Assembly (NCBI GenBank): GCA_004554585.1
Contig: SFLH01000001.1
Location: 186,001-250,000 of the forward strand
Direction: 5' to 3'
DNA: 64,000 nucleotides
DNA from: Clostridiales bacterium
Lineage (GTDB): Bacteria; Bacillota; Clostridia; Oscillospirales; Oscillospiraceae
The notes beneath the pieces are model-generated. The model was not told the DNA's origin and did not search any database. It saw only the letters and a list, made by a program, of their open reading frames with translations. The translations under genes and the position numbers were made by a program. Below, in pieces: positions 1 to 12,261 of this stretch. Numbering within the stretch: position 1 is the first letter of the stretch; every line of letters begins with the position of its first letter.

Positions 1-351
1 GTCAAAGACCCGCAGGCCCCGGTCCTCCGCCGCTTGACGGTCGGCGTCTTTCACCAGCCCGCCGCAGAGAATCTGCCCCGGGGAAAGGTGGGCCAGCAGG
101 GTGGACAGGGGAAGCTTTTCCCCGCTCAGAGGGGTGTGAAGCAGCCCCTCGGCCTGGGTCACCGGCAGGGGCAAGATCACACAGTGGGCCAGGGTCAGGC
201 CGGGGCCCAGAGGCTCCGGGACCAAGGTCCCCCCTTCCAGGGCGCTGACGTGGACCGTGTGGCCCTCCTCCTCCAACAGTTTTGCCAGGGCCAGCTGGCG
301 GCCGTCGCCGCCCACGAGCCAAAAATTACGTTCTCGATCCATCCATTCCAT
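1..351 (-). CDS. dpaA: Dipicolinate synthase subunit A, N-terminal part (cut by window edge)
   Basis: Only the first 117 codons lie in the window; the gene runs off the left edge. The start ATG at 351 follows a GGAGG about 8 nt upstream. The product opens with MEWMDRERNFWLVGGDGRQL. The VGGDGRQLALAKLLEEEGH stretch matches the Rossmann opening of DpaA/SpoVFA, and the LPLPVTQAEG and LLAHLSPGQILCGG segments fit the same family. DpaA with DpaB makes dipicolinic acid in the mother cell for the spore core. A GCATAGGAT box upstream (374-382) resembles a sporulation sigma -10. The call rests on the N-terminal third only. Confidence 0.72.
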   Translation of the reverse strand, partial: MEWMDRERNFWLVGGDGRQLALAKLLEEEGHTVHVSALEGGTLVPEPLGPGLTLAHCVILPLPVTQAEGLLHTPLSGEKLPLSTLLAHLSPGQILCGGLVKDADRQAAEDRGLRVFD

Positions 352-373
352 AGACCATCCTCCCTCCGCTCCC

Positions 374-382
374 ATCCTATGC
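374..382 (-). promoter_or_regulatory. Possible sporulation-sigma -10 element for dpaA
   Basis: On the minus strand GCATAGGAT lies about 22 nt before the dpaA start and resembles the CATAnnnTA -10 of sigma-E/sigma-K promoters. The -35 is unclear. The idea that a mother-cell sigma reads dpaA comes from knowledge of the family. Confidence 0.3.
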
Positions 383-439
383 AACAGGGGAAATTTTGGG
401 ACCGGAGGGGGCGGGGGCAGAACCCGTCCCCGGCCAGGC

Positions 440-474
440 AAAAGAAAACCCCGCGCCGGGAAACCGGCGCGGGG
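440..474 (-). terminator. Rho-independent terminator after the murB-490 gene pair
   Basis: Arms CCCCGCGCCGG and CCGGCGCGGGG around a GAAA-type loop are followed on the minus strand by TTTTCTTT. It closes the transcript of the 490-1086 gene and separates it from dpaA. Confidence 0.85.
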
Positions 475-489
475 CTGGGTGTGTCTGGG

Positions 490-1086
490 TCAGACGGTGG
501 GGTCGTCGTTGGGGGCAAAGCCGCCGGCGGGGATGACGAAGATGTCCGAGGCGCCTTCCTCCTCTTCCTCGGGGTCGAAGAGGGGGAAGCCCCCCTGGAT
601 GAGGAAGGTGCGGATGGTCTCCTCGGCCTGGCTGTAGTCCAGGCTGGGGTCAGAGAAAGAGTTGACGAAGGTCTCCAGGTGGGCCATCATCCGGTCGGCC
701 CGGGGGCTGTACTCCTTGTCGATCTCAAACTCCTTGTTCATGCTTCCCCGAAAGCGCTTGGCAGTCTCCGTGTCGTAGACGGGGGTGAGGAAGAGGTTGA
801 ACATCCCCAGGCTCTCGTAGTCGTAAAAGCCGTTGTACTTCACCAAGTCCGCCGGCTCGTTGACCTCCGGGCACAGGAAGGCGGTCTCCGGCAGCTGGCC
901 GCCGTTGGCCGCCCGGAGGGCCTCCTCTTCCGGACCGGGGCGGTAGCAATCCATGCAGCAGGACTTGGACAGCCAGTCATTCACCATCGCCACCACGTCC
1001 TGCACGTTGTGGTAGCTGGCAAAGTGCGTCACGTTGCGCTCCTCGCCGCTGGTGGCATACATCAGCACAAAAAAATGGTCGCTCAT
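490..1086 (-). CDS. Conserved hypothetical acidic protein
   Basis: 198 residues, family not recognised. I chose the ATG at 1086 (MSDHFFVLMYATSGEERNV) over an in-frame TTG two codons upstream, because an AAAGGAGA site lies 9 nt before it. There is no signal peptide or clear membrane segment. Visible features are a small cysteine cluster (SCCMDCYRPG, near residue 43), an aromatic FLTPVYDTETAKRF stretch and a very acidic run (DPEEEEEG) near the C-terminus. It starts 20 nt after murB and ends in a terminator, so the two are probably co-transcribed. Function unknown. Confidence 0.75.
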   Translation of the reverse strand: MSDHFFVLMYATSGEERNVTHFASYHNVQDVVAMVNDWLSKSCCMDCYRPGPEEEALRAANGGQLPETAFLCPEVNEPADLVKYNGFYDYESLGMFNLFLTPVYDTETAKRFRGSMNKEFEIDKEYSPRADRMMAHLETFVNSFSDPSLDYSQAEETIRTFLIQGGFPLFDPEEEEEGASDIFVIPAGGFAPNDDPTV

Positions 1087-1105
1087 GGTCAAGGTCTCCT
1101 TTGCG

Positions 1106-2038
1106 TTATGGTTCCTCCAAGGTGCAGCCCAGCAGGCGGACCTCGGGCTCCAGCTCCACGCCGGTCTCCCGACGGACCGTATCCCGGACCAGACGGATGA
1201 GGGTCAAAATGTCACGGCAGGTGGCCCCGCCGGTGTTGATGACAAAACCCGCGTGCTTCTCCGACACCTGGGCGCCGCCCACCGACGTCCCCTTCAAGCC
1301 GCACTGCTCAATCAGCCCCCCGGCAAAGTGGCCGGCCGGCCGCTTGAAGGTGCTGCCCGCGCTGGGGTACTCCAGGGGCTGCTTGGCCCGGCGGCGCTGG
1401 GCCAGGTCGGCCATCTTGGCCCGGATGGCCTGGGGGTCCCCCGGGGCCAGGTCCAGGCCCGCGCCGGTGATCAGCCAGGGCAGGTGGGAGAAGACGCTGT
1501 GCCGGTAGCCCAGTTCCAGCTCTGGCCCGGCCAGCCGGTGGGGCTGGCCCTCCAGGTCCAGGCAGTCCACCCAGGCGATCACCTGGGCCAGCTCCCCATC
1601 GTAGGCACCGGCGTTCATGAACACGCCGCCCCCCAGGGTGCCGGGGATGCCGTGGGCAAATTCCAGCCCTGTCAGCCCCTGCTCGGCGGCAAACGCGGCC
1701 GCCTGGGCCAGGGTGACGCCGCTGGCCACGTACAGCCCCGTCTCCCCCCGGCGCTCCAGCCGGGTCAGGCCGCCAGCCAGCTTAATGAGGAAGGCGTCCA
1801 CCCCCTCGTCGGCCACCAGCAGGTTGGAGCCCTTCCCTAGGAAAAAGGGGCGCACCCCCTCCTGGGCCGCCAGGGCCAGCACGGCGCGCAGCTCCTCCTC
1901 CCCCCGGGGCAGGGCCATCAGGGCCGCCGGGCCCCCCACCCGGAAGGTGGTGTGCCGGGCCATCGGTTCTCCCCGCCGCAGGTCCAGGCCGGGCAGGTGC
2001 TTGTTCAACTGTTCGTACAGGGTGTTCAATGGGTCCAT
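1106..2038 (-). CDS. murB: UDP-N-acetylenolpyruvoylglucosamine reductase
   Basis: 310 residues. MurB reduces UDP-GlcNAc-enolpyruvate to UDP-MurNAc with NADPH and FAD in cytoplasmic peptidoglycan synthesis. FAD-binding motifs are visible: RHTTFRVGGPAA, FLGKGSNLLVADEG, and GIPGTLGGGVFMNAGAYDGE in the middle. YPSAGSTFKRP carries the catalytic serine loop, and the C-terminus reads HAGFVINTGGAT. The start at 2038 (MDPLNTLYEQL) follows GGAGGGG; an in-frame upstream extension of 34 codons lacks family similarity and crosses the promoter. It probably heads a two-gene transcript with the downstream hypothetical gene. Confidence 0.96.
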   Translation of the reverse strand: MDPLNTLYEQLNKHLPGLDLRRGEPMARHTTFRVGGPAALMALPRGEEELRAVLALAAQEGVRPFFLGKGSNLLVADEGVDAFLIKLAGGLTRLERRGETGLYVASGVTLAQAAAFAAEQGLTGLEFAHGIPGTLGGGVFMNAGAYDGELAQVIAWVDCLDLEGQPHRLAGPELELGYRHSVFSHLPWLITGAGLDLAPGDPQAIRAKMADLAQRRRAKQPLEYPSAGSTFKRPAGHFAGGLIEQCGLKGTSVGGAQVSEKHAGFVINTGGATCRDILTLIRLVRDTVRRETGVELEPEVRLLGCTLEEP

Positions 2039-2072
2039 GGGCCCCTCCCTCTCCAAATTCGTTCTGTTGGGT

Positions 2073-2078
2073 ATTATA
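2073..2078 (-). promoter_or_regulatory. Extended -10 promoter for murB
   Basis: The minus strand reads TGCTATAAT, an extended -10 (TGnTATAAT), about 35 nt before the murB start. No good -35 lies 16-18 nt upstream, as is usual for extended -10 promoters. Confidence 0.6.
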
Positions 2079-2134
2079 GCAGATTCCTCTGGGAAATAGT
2101 AGTGCCTTTGAAAATTTCCCCGTCTGCGCACAAG

Positions 2135-2167
2135 CGGCACGGCCGCGGAAGCTCCGCGGCCGTGCCG
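2135..2167 (-). terminator. Strong hairpin after rpoC
   Basis: Perfect 15-bp arms CGGCACGGCCGCGGA / TCCGCGGCCGTGCCG with a 3-nt loop lie 25 nt past the rpoC stop. No T-run follows, so it may be a stability hairpin or Rho-assisted end rather than a classic intrinsic terminator. Confidence 0.55.
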
Positions 2168-2191
2168 AACTGTAGCAGAATCAGAAGGGGC

Positions 2192-6049
<3,858 letters not shown>

Positions 6050-6069
6050 ATCCATCGTCCTCCCTTTTC

Positions 6070-9000
6070 TTATTCTTCAAAGTCGCCGTCGCCGTAGTCG
6101 TCGTCCGCGTCGCTCTCGTCGTCGCCGGCGTCTACGGTCAGGTCGTCGTCGTCACTGGATTCCTTGATGGTGTAGCCTGCCGCGGAGAACTGGACGTCGG
6201 CATCCTCCCGATAGGGCTCGTAGTCGTCGTCCCGGATCTGGTTGATGTTCTGATATCCTTCGTCCTCGTCGTCCCGCAGCTCGATCTCCTCGCCCTGGGC
6301 GTCCAGGACCTTGATGTCCAGGCACAGGGCCTGCAGCTCCTTGACCAGAACCTTGAAGGACTCGGGGATGCCGGGAGAGGGCACGTTGTGGCCCTTGACG
6401 ATGGCCTCGTAGGTGCGCACACGGCCGGTGACGTCGTCGGACTTGACGGTGAGGATCTCCTGCAGGGTGTAAGCCGCGCCATAGGCCTCCAGGGCCCAAA
6501 CTTCCATTTCGCCGAAGCGCTGGCCGCCGAACTGGGCCTTGCCGCCCAGAGGCTGCTGGGTGACCAGGGAGTAGGGGCCGGTGGAACGGGCGTGGATCTT
6601 ATCGTCCACCAGGTGGTGCAGTTTCAGGAAGTACACATAACCCACGGTGACGGGGTTTTCAAACATTTCGCCGGTGCGGCCGTCGTAGAGCTTGGTCTTG
6701 CCGTCGGCCAGACGCAGGCGGCCTTCCTTGCGCCAGATGCGCACCTGGTGCTCGTCGGCCATCTCCTCCTGGTCCAGGCGGCGCACGTCGGTGCCGTCCT
6801 CGGTGACCAGGTAGAGCTGCTTGCCGGCGATGGTCTCGTTGGGATAGACCTCCCGGAACAGGCCGGCCTGAGCCAGCAGCTCCATGATGTCCTTCTCGTC
6901 GGCGCCGTTGAAGACGGGGGTGGCCACCTTCCAGCCCAGGGCCTGGGCAGCGCGGCCCAGATGGACCTCCAGCACCTGGCCGATGTTCATACGGGAAGGC
7001 ACGCCCAGGGGGTTCAGCACGATGTCCAGGGGGGTGCCGTCGGGCAGGAAGGGCATATCCTCCTGGGGCATGATGCGGGAGACCACGCCCTTGTTGCCGT
7101 GGCGGCCGGCCATCTTGTCGCCCACGGAGATCTTCCGCTTCTGGGCGATGTACACCCGGACGACCATGTTCACACCGGGGCCCAGCTCGTCGCCGGCCTC
7201 TCGGGTGAAGACCTTCACGTCCACGATGATGCCGCTCTCGCCGTGGGGCACTTTCAGGGAGGTGTCACGGACCTCCCGGGCCTTCTCGCCAAAGATGGCC
7301 CGCAGCAGGCGCTCCTCAGCGGTCAGGTCGGTCTCGCCCTTGGGGGTGACCTTGCCCACCAGGATGTCCCCGGCGTGGACCTCGGCGCCCACCCGGATGA
7401 TGCCCCGCTCGTCCAGATCCTTCAGGGCGTCGTCGCCCACGTTGGGGATGTCGCGGGTGATCTCTTCGGGGCCCAGCTTGGTGTCCCGGGCCTCGGTCTC
7501 GTACTCCTCGATGTGGATGGAGGTAAACACGTCGTCCTTGACCATCCGCTCGTTGAGGAGGATGGCGTCCTCGTAGTTGTAACCTTCCCAGGTCATAAAG
7601 CCCATGAGGATGTTCTTGCCCAGGGAGATCTCGCCCTGGTTGGTAGAGGGGCCGTCGGCGATGACGTCGCCCTTCTTCACCCGGTCACGCAGGGAGACAA
7701 TGGGCTTCTGGTTGATGCAGGTGCCGTGGTTGGAGCGCAGGAACTTGATGAGGGGGTAATCCACCACTTCCCCGCTGTCATAGCGCACAGTGATGCTGGT
7801 GGCGGAGACCCGGGTGACCTCGCCGTCGCCCTCGGCCAGAACGGCAATCTCAGAGTCGATGCAGTTCTTGTGCTCCATGCCCGTGGCCACGATGGGGGCC
7901 TGGGTGGTGAGCAGGGGCACGGCCTGGCGCTGCATGTTGGCACCCATCAGGGCACGGTTGGCGTCGTCGTTTTCCAGGAAGGGGATCATGGCCGTGGCGA
8001 TGGAGACCATCATCTTGGGGGAGACGTCGATGTAGTCCACCTTCTCCCGGTCCACCTCCACGATCTCGTTGCGGTGGCGGCAGGTGATGCGCTTGTTGGC
8101 CAGGCAGCCGTTCTCGTCCACAGGCTCCGTGGCCTGGCCCACCATGTACTCGTCCTCGATGTCGGCGGTCATGTACTCCACCTCGTCGGTGAGGAAGCCC
8201 GTGGCCTTGTCCACCTTTCGGTAGGGGGCCTCAATGAAGCCATAGCGGTTGATTCTGGCGTAGGTGGCCAGATAGGAGATCAGGCCGATGTTGGGACCTT
8301 CGGGGGTCTCGATGGGGCACATGCGGCCGTAGTGGCTGTAGTGGACGTCACGGACGTCGAAGGAAGCCCGGTCACGGGACAGGCCGCCGGGGCCCAGGGC
8401 GGACATACGGCGCTTGTGGGTCAGCTCTGCCAGGGGGTTGGTCTGGTCCATGAACTGGCTCAGGGGGGAGGAGCCGAAGAACTCCTTGATGGCAGCGGTC
8501 ACCGGCCGGATGTTGATGAGGGACTGGGGGGTGACGATATCCAGGTCCTGGATGGTCATCCGCTCCCGGATCACCCGCTCCATGCGGGAAAAGCCGATGC
8601 GGAACTGGTTCTGCAGCAGCTCGCCCACGCAGCGCAGGCGGCGGTTGCCCAGGTGGTCGATGTCGTCGGGGGTGCCCACGCCATGGGACAGGGAGCAGAG
8701 GTAATTGATGGAGGCCATGATGTCATCCACAATGATGTGCTTGGGCACCAGATCGTCCTTGTGCTCGATGACGGCTTCCTTCAGGGCTTCCTCATCGCCG
8801 GCACACTGATCCAGCAGCTGGCAGAGGACCTCAAAGCGGACTTTCTCCGTGATGCCGCACTCCTCGGGATCGAAGGAGACAAAGGGGGCCATGTCTACCA
8901 TGCGGTTGGAGAAGACTTTGACAATCTGGCCGTCCACATCCACCAAAGCCTCGCCTACCCCTCGGGCCTCCAGGTCCTGGGCCTGGGCACGGGTGAGGGT

Positions 9001-9921
9001 CTGGCCAGCCTCGGCGATGATCTCGCCGGTGCGGGGATCGGCCACCGGGGCAGCCAGCTTCTGGCCGGACAGCCGGGGCCACAGGGAGAGCTTCTTGTTG
9101 AACTTATAGCGGCCCACCGCAGACAGGTCATACCGGCGGGGATCGAAGAACAGGCCGTTGATGAGGGACTCGGCCGAGTCCAGGGTGGGGGGCTCACCGG
9201 GCCGGAGCTTGCGGTAGATCTCCAGCATGGACTCCTCCCGGGTTTTGCAGGTGTCCTTTTCCAGGGTGCTCACCAGCAGGGGCTCTTCCCCAAAGAGCTC
9301 CAGGATCTCGGCATCGGTCTGGGGGCCCACTGCCCGGATCAGGCAGGTGACGGGGAGCTTACGGTTCTTGTCGATGCGGACGTTGAAGATGTCGGACAGG
9401 TCGGTCTCGTACTCCAGCCAGGCGCCCCGGTAAGGGATGACCGTCACAGCGTACGTAATGTTGTCGGCCTTATCCGCGTTGCGGGCATAGTAGACGCCGG
9501 GAGAGCGGACGATCTGGGAGACGATGACGCGCTCGGCGCCATTGATGACGAAGGTGCCGCCCTTGGTCATCAGGGGGAAGTCGCCCATGAAGATCTCCTG
9601 TTCCTTGATCTCCTCGGTCTCCTTGTTGCGCAGGCGCACCCGCACCTTCAGGGGGGCGGCGTAGGTGGCGTCCCGGGCCTTGCACTCCTCCACAGAGTAC
9701 TTGGGCTTCTCGTCCATGGTGAAGTCGATGAAGGACAGCTCCAGGTTTCCGTTGTAGTCCCCGATGGTGGCGACATCCCGGAAGACCTCCTGCAGGCCGG
9801 TATCCAAAAACCACTGATAGGATTTCTTCTGGATCTCTAGCAGGTTGGGCATCTCCAGCACTTCTTCGTGGCGGGCAAAGCTCTTGCGCAGGGTTTTTCC
9901 GTAGTATACATCCTTTACCAT
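6070..9921 (-). CDS. rpoB: DNA-directed RNA polymerase subunit beta
   Basis: 1283 residues from the ATG at 9921 (MVKDVYYGKTLRKSFARHEE), the normal clostridial N-terminus. The frame stays open 55 codons further upstream, but that part overlaps the promoter leader. The rifampicin pocket reads SSPLSQFMDQTNPLAELTHK then RRMSALGPGG, with the usual sensitive residues Q, D, H, R, S and L intact. C-terminal catalytic motifs include GDKMAGRHGNKGVVS and GGKAQFGGQRFGEMEVWALE. The C-terminus has an acidic tail rich in D and E. It lies away from rplKAJL, the genes it often follows. Confidence 0.99.
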   Translation of the reverse strand: MVKDVYYGKTLRKSFARHEEVLEMPNLLEIQKKSYQWFLDTGLQEVFRDVATIGDYNGNLELSFIDFTMDEKPKYSVEECKARDATYAAPLKVRVRLRNKETEEIKEQEIFMGDFPLMTKGGTFVINGAERVIVSQIVRSPGVYYARNADKADNITYAVTVIPYRGAWLEYETDLSDIFNVRIDKNRKLPVTCLIRAVGPQTDAEILELFGEEPLLVSTLEKDTCKTREESMLEIYRKLRPGEPPTLDSAESLINGLFFDPRRYDLSAVGRYKFNKKLSLWPRLSGQKLAAPVADPRTGEIIAEAGQTLTRAQAQDLEARGVGEALVDVDGQIVKVFSNRMVDMAPFVSFDPEECGITEKVRFEVLCQLLDQCAGDEEALKEAVIEHKDDLVPKHIIVDDIMASINYLCSLSHGVGTPDDIDHLGNRRLRCVGELLQNQFRIGFSRMERVIRERMTIQDLDIVTPQSLINIRPVTAAIKEFFGSSPLSQFMDQTNPLAELTHKRRMSALGPGGLSRDRASFDVRDVHYSHYGRMCPIETPEGPNIGLISYLATYARINRYGFIEAPYRKVDKATGFLTDEVEYMTADIEDEYMVGQATEPVDENGCLANKRITCRHRNEIVEVDREKVDYIDVSPKMMVSIATAMIPFLENDDANRALMGANMQRQAVPLLTTQAPIVATGMEHKNCIDSEIAVLAEGDGEVTRVSATSITVRYDSGEVVDYPLIKFLRSNHGTCINQKPIVSLRDRVKKGDVIADGPSTNQGEISLGKNILMGFMTWEGYNYEDAILLNERMVKDDVFTSIHIEEYETEARDTKLGPEEITRDIPNVGDDALKDLDERGIIRVGAEVHAGDILVGKVTPKGETDLTAEERLLRAIFGEKAREVRDTSLKVPHGESGIIVDVKVFTREAGDELGPGVNMVVRVYIAQKRKISVGDKMAGRHGNKGVVSRIMPQEDMPFLPDGTPLDIVLNPLGVPSRMNIGQVLEVHLGRAAQALGWKVATPVFNGADEKDIMELLAQAGLFREVYPNETIAGKQLYLVTEDGTDVRRLDQEEMADEHQVRIWRKEGRLRLADGKTKLYDGRTGEMFENPVTVGYVYFLKLHHLVDDKIHARSTGPYSLVTQQPLGGKAQFGGQRFGEMEVWALEAYGAAYTLQEILTVKSDDVTGRVRTYEAIVKGHNVPSPGIPESFKVLVKELQALCLDIKVLDAQGEEIELRDDEDEGYQNINQIRDDDYEPYREDADVQFSAAGYTIKESSDDDDLTVDAGDDESDADDDYGDGDFEE

Positions 9922-10089
9922 TGCTCTTGACCAGTCCTTTCGCTGAAAAGGTGTCGTATCTTGTTTCTTGCGATCACGCGGCGGCGTGGAAAAAACTTTT
10001 GGGAAGCGGTTGTCTTTTTCGCTGATTTCTGCTATACTGTCTCCAGACTGGGAGGGAATTCCTTCCTGATCCGCAGATAATATCAAGGT

Positions 10090-10118
10090 ATTATACCACT
10101 CACCCTTGGGAAAGTCAA
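10090..10118 (-). promoter_or_regulatory. Sigma-A promoter of rpoBC
   Basis: The minus strand has TTGACT (10118-10113), a 17-nt spacer and TATAAT (10095-10090). This near-consensus promoter lies about 170 nt upstream of rpoB and gives a long 5' leader. The terminator of the gene before it makes this the main rpoBC promoter. Confidence 0.9.
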
Positions 10119-10159
10119 TCGTTTCCCAGGGCTTTTTTTGTGCTTTTTTCTGTCTCCCG

Positions 10160-10211
10160 AAAAAAATCCCGCCCTCCAGGCGGCCCGATGGCCGGCAGAA
10201 GGGCGGGATTT
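10160..10211 (-). terminator. Terminator of the cytidylate-kinase-like gene
   Basis: Arms AAATCCCGCCCT and AGGGCGGGATTT enclose a smaller GC-rich element and are followed on the minus strand by TTTTTTCGGG. It lies directly after the stop at 10214. Confidence 0.85.
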
Positions 10212-10213
10212 CC

Positions 10214-10807
10214 TTATCCTTTTTTCATGGCATACTGAATGATGATTTCTGCGCATGCCTCCTTGCCAACGGGGCTGCTGTTGAGGCTCAAGTGATAGTT
10301 TTTCAGGTCCCCCCACTTCCGCTTGGTCAGGTAGTGGTAATAGGACTCCCGGGCAGCGTCGGTGTTGCGCACCCGGCGGGCAGCCTGCTCGGGGGTGTCC
10401 CCATAGGTATCCATGGCGTACTGGAGCTTGTCCTTCCAGTGGGCATACAGGAAAACGTTGACCGTGTTGGGCACGTCCCGGAGGATATAGTCCGCGCCCC
10501 GGCCCACAATGATGCAGGGCCCCTCCTCCGCGATGCGGCGAATGGTCTGGGCCTGGGCCAGAATGGCCCGGTCGTAGGCGGAGATGCTCCCGCTGGGGAA
10601 GATCCAGGACAGCAGACTTCTGCCGGTGTCGTGCTCCTCCGTGCCTTTGATCATCTCCTCCGTCAGGCCAGATTTCTCCGCGGCAATCTTGATGATCTCC
10701 TTGTCATAATAAGGAATCTTCAGCACCGCCGCGATCCGCTTGGCCACCGTGTGACCGCCGGCGCCGTATTCCCGGCCGATGGTGATGATATGCTTGCAGG
10801 TATTCAC
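10214..10807 (-). CDS. Cytidylate kinase-like family protein
   Basis: 197 residues. The opening IITIGREYGAGGHTVAKRIA is the P-loop variant of the cytidylate kinase-like family (Cytidylate_kin2), with IVGRGADYILRD in the middle and an arginine-rich lid RRVRNTDAARESYYHY. These proteins are predicted nucleotide kinases; the substrate is not established. The start is GTG at 10807 with GAGGG 7 nt upstream. It lies 21 nt after the flavin reductase gene and is probably co-transcribed with it. Confidence 0.85.
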   Translation of the reverse strand: MNTCKHIITIGREYGAGGHTVAKRIAAVLKIPYYDKEIIKIAAEKSGLTEEMIKGTEEHDTGRSLLSWIFPSGSISAYDRAILAQAQTIRRIAEEGPCIIVGRGADYILRDVPNTVNVFLYAHWKDKLQYAMDTYGDTPEQAARRVRNTDAARESYYHYLTKRKWGDLKNYHLSLNSSPVGKEACAEIIIQYAMKKG

Positions 10808-10828
10808 AGCACTTCCCTCTCCAGATGT

Positions 10829-11422
10829 TTAGTTCCAGTTGCGGACCGCCTCGCGGACCCGCTGTTCAGCCTTTACCAGCTCTTCCTCCACAGGGTAGCC
10901 GATCACGTCGGTGCACTCTGCTGCCACCCAGTCCAGTTTGGTAAAGCCCATCATGTTGCTCAACAGGGTCTTGAGATAATCAAAGCCACAGTTGCGATCC
11001 ATAATGGGGCCGCCAGCGGTGGTCACATAGAGCATCCGGTCCCCCTTGCACAGGCCGTGGGGCCGGCCATCCTCACCATAGGCGAAAGTGACGCCGCTGA
11101 CGGAGATGTGTTCGATATAGCAGCGCAGCAGGGAGGGGAACTGATACTCCCAATAGGGCGCCCCCACCAGAATCACATCCGCCCCGGCAAACTGGCGGGC
11201 ATAGCGGAACATGGGGTGGTCAAACTTCCCAGCCACCTCCAGCTCGTGGCGCTGGGCCAGAGTATCACTGTGTAAAGGCAGCAGTTCTTCCTTGTCCAGA
11301 CACAGCTCCTCCACCTGTGCCTGGGGGAAGCAGGATGCAATCTCATCCAGCGCCGCCCGGCACAGCCGGAGGGTCCGGGATTCCTCCCCACGGATGCAGC
11401 AGTTGACAAACAAAATCTTCAT
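10829..11422 (-). CDS. NAD(P)H-dependent FMN reductase, azoreductase-like flavodoxin fold
   Basis: 197 residues from the ATG at 11422 (MKILFVNCCIRGEESRTLRL), with AGGAAGG 6 nt upstream; the seven codons before it are discarded. The flavodoxin-fold signs are the N-terminal beta strand with RGEESRTLRL phosphate loop, ADVILVGAPYWEYQFPSLLR in the middle (FMN isoalloxazine contact, as in AzoR), and VTTAGGPI. Such enzymes reduce quinones or azo compounds in the cytoplasm; the true substrate cannot be told. Confidence 0.82.
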   Translation of the reverse strand: MKILFVNCCIRGEESRTLRLCRAALDEIASCFPQAQVEELCLDKEELLPLHSDTLAQRHELEVAGKFDHPMFRYARQFAGADVILVGAPYWEYQFPSLLRCYIEHISVSGVTFAYGEDGRPHGLCKGDRMLYVTTAGGPIMDRNCGFDYLKTLLSNMMGFTKLDWVAAECTDVIGYPVEEELVKAEQRVREAVRNWN

Positions 11423-11868
11423 TTTCGCCCTTCCTTTCTCCACTTGGCTTGGTTTCGCTCATTGTACCATACAACCCGCCCCCTTGCAACTCGCCTCCCC
11501 ACCCACACCCTCTCTCTTTCTCTTCCCCAACACAACAAAAAAAAGCGACCCCCTTCCCCACCTCCCAAAAAGGCGAAAAAAAGCGTCGCAGACTTCCGGC
11601 TCTCGCAAGAGCCGGAAAGAAAACATATTCCATTTTTTGCAGCTCTGCCGGTGAAAAAATACTTCTCGCCGCAAGTGTGCGGGCCCTCCGGGCCCGTGCG
11701 CGCAGTCGGCTGCATCCCCTCAAATTTTGGAGCCCAGCGCAGCGGGTCCCAAATTTCAGCCTACAAGTGTGAACACCCCGGCCGCAAGCGGCCGGGGTGT
11801 CTACGCGCAGGGGGCTGCATCCCCCCAAATTCAATTATTGGAGCCCAGCGCAGTGGGTTCAAACATTC
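11423..11868. other. Gene-free 446-bp spacer rich in hairpins
   Basis: No credible coding frame. It holds a hairpin with arms CTTCCGGCTCT/AGAGCCGGAAG at about 11594-11621, whose minus-strand side is followed within 12 nt by a TTTTTTT run. That hairpin is the likeliest end of the rplQ transcript. The rplQ-proximal part is the two-copy repeat described separately. The rest is C-rich single-copy sequence. Confidence 0.7.
11672..11865. repeat. Two-copy tandem repeat with variable hairpin insert
   Basis: Unit 1 (11672-11763) and unit 2 (11764-11865) share this order: CAAGTGTG, a GC hairpin, CGCGCAG, GGCTGCATCCCC, CAAATT, TTGGAGCCCAGCGCAG, GGGT and CAAA. The hairpin differs. Unit 1 has GGGCCC-TC-CGGGCCC; unit 2 has ACACCCCGGCCG-CAAG-CGGCCGGGGTGT. 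Conserved flanks around changing, still self-complementary inserts suggest a structured RNA or a small repeat element. It ends a few bases from the rplQ stop. Confidence 0.75.
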
Positions 11869-12210
11869 TCACACCAGCTGGATAATAGCCATCTCGGCCG
11901 CATCGCCCCGGCGGGGGCCCATGCGAACGATCCGGGTGTAGCCGCCGTCACGGGTCATGTACTTCTGGTTCATCTCGGTGAACAGCTTGTGAGCCACGTC
12001 CTCCTTAGTGATGAAAGCCAGAGCCTGACGGTATGCGGCCAGGTCGTTCTTCTTGGACAGAGTGATCATCTTCTCAGCCAGAGGAGCCACCTCCTTGGCA
12101 CGGGCCAGGGTGGTCTTGATCTGGCCGTTCTCCAGCAGATAGGTCACCATGGCACGGAGCATGGCCTTCCGCTGATCGGTCCGCTTGCCAAGCTTGCGAT
12201 TACCGGACAT
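11869..12210 (-). CDS. rplQ: 50S ribosomal protein L17
   Basis: 113 residues, normal bacterial length. It opens MSGNRKLGKRTDQRKAMLRA and carries the family's TTLARAKEVAPLAEKMITL. L17 lies near the peptide exit tunnel. It is the last gene of the superoperon, directly after rpoA, the usual Firmicutes order. GGGAG lies 10 nt before the ATG. Confidence 0.98.
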   Translation of the reverse strand: MSGNRKLGKRTDQRKAMLRAMVTYLLENGQIKTTLARAKEVAPLAEKMITLSKKNDLAAYRQALAFITKEDVAHKLFTEMNQKYMTRDGGYTRIVRMGPRRGDAAEMAIIQLV

Positions 12211-12261
12211 GTTGGTTCAACTCCCTTCGGTTTTATGGGTTCGGCTGTGCCGAACCTGGGG

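Noticed and set aside
34..1200. 388-codon plus-strand frame across the left end
   Set aside because: It runs opposite dpaA, the hypothetical gene and murB, crosses a terminator, and has no motif.
6388..9840. 1150-codon open frame antisense to rpoB
   Set aside because: It lies wholly opposite the highly conserved rpoB gene, its product is low-complexity in G, H, V and L, and it has no motif. In GC-rich genes such long antisense frames arise from codon bias.
9922..10086. N-terminal extension of rpoB by 55 codons
   Set aside because: The extension covers the leader of a near-consensus promoter and does not resemble any RpoB; the family start MVKDVYYGK is at 9921.
11600..11868. CRISPR array near rplQ
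   Set aside because: There are only two imperfect units with self-complementary inserts instead of unique spacers, and no cas genes.
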